Both the position numbers and the translations under genes were made by a program. A stretch of 23,682 bases of DNA from Candidatus Levyibacteriota bacterium (GTDB taxonomy: Bacteria > Patescibacteriota > Microgenomatia > Levybacterales > UBA12049): the NCBI GenBank assembly GCA_003173995.1, contig PRDT01000034.1:1-23682 (forward strand), read 5' to 3'. Shown here one piece after another: positions 23,601 through 23,682 of the stretch (its first letter is position 1; every line of letters begins with the position of its first letter). The notes under the pieces were generated by a model, which did no database searches, was not told the origin of the DNA, and was given only the letters and a program-made list of their open reading frames with translations.

Positions 23601-23682
23601 ATGGATAAAAAAATAAAACCAATAAAAAAAGTCATAACTCCTTTAAAAGATATTATTATTTCTGTTATTATTGTTACCCAAA
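23601..23682 (+). CDS. Start of a probable family 2 glycosyltransferase (cut by window edge)
   Basis: An ATG at 23601 opens a frame with no stop to the window end: a lysine-rich leader (MDKKIKPIKKVITPLKD) and then IIISVIIVTQ, which resembles the first beta strand of GT2 enzymes (SVIIVTYN). It lies 42 bases after the GT-C gene on the same strand. TAAAAT at 23582-23587 could serve as a weak -10. Only 27 residues are visible, so the family call is tentative. Confidence 0.5.
   Translation, partial: MDKKIKPIKKVITPLKDIIISVIIVTQ

Noticed and set aside
1..23682. CRISPR arrays, tRNA/rRNA genes, insertion sequences and prophage genes
   Set aside because: No regularly spaced repeats, no transposase or integrase motifs and no RNA gene signatures were seen; almost every base is within a glycan gene.

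Overview
This window is a dense, AT-rich bacterial gene cluster devoted almost entirely to building and modifying a surface glycan. It carries 21 protein genes, two of them cut by the window edges. By family they are four large multi-spanning membrane proteins of the GT-C type, four family-2 (GT2) glycosyltransferases plus the probable start of a fifth, three family-4 (GT4) glycosyltransferases, four SAM-dependent methyltransferases, four NAD(P)-dependent sugar-nucleotide epimerases/dehydratases, and one membrane O-acyltransferase. I saw no rRNA, tRNA, CRISPR array, transposase or phage gene. No stretch longer than about 85 bases lacks a gene.

Organism (inference): low GC, genes overlapping by 4 to 30 bases, almost no Shine-Dalgarno sequences, and very large membrane glycosyltransferases suggest a Patescibacteria/CPR genome, perhaps of the Microgenomates group. 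TGA is a genuine stop, because several ATGA stop/start overlaps depend on it. That excludes the SR1/Gracilibacteria and mycoplasma codes. A low-GC Firmicute or other lineage cannot be excluded from sequence alone.

Layout. (a) 1-9352, minus strand: an operon read right to left, GT4, GT2, epimerase, GT2, zinc-ribbon methyltransferase, GT-C protein, methyltransferase and a second, larger GT-C protein that runs off the left edge. A perfect TATAAT lies 31 bases upstream of its first gene. (b) 9421-10997, minus: two methyltransferases behind their own promoter and one of the few clear ribosome binding sites. (c) 11082-13304, minus: a third GT-C protein. (d) 13390-16602, plus: acyltransferase, galE and a GT2, read divergently from (c). 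(e) 16588-21701, minus: GT2, GT4, extended SDR, a GDP-mannose 3,5-epimerase homologue and another GT4, convergent with (d) and overlapping it by 15 bases. (f) 21756 to the right edge, plus: a fourth GT-C protein and the start of a further probable GT2.

How the genes may work together (inference): galE and the GDP-mannose 3,5-epimerase homologue would supply galactose and L-galactose or L-gulose donors. GT2 and GT4 enzymes would assemble an oligosaccharide on the inner face of the membrane. The methyltransferases and the acyltransferase would decorate it. The GT-C proteins would add sugars on the outer face from polyprenyl-phosphate donors. No flippase, Wzy polymerase, ABC exporter or priming phosphoglycosyltransferase is present in the window, so export must be encoded elsewhere. 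The most notable points are the plant-type GDP-mannose 3,5-epimerase, the set of diverged GT-C proteins (one with a large extra N-terminal module), and -10 boxes placed so close to start codons that several transcripts should be leaderless.
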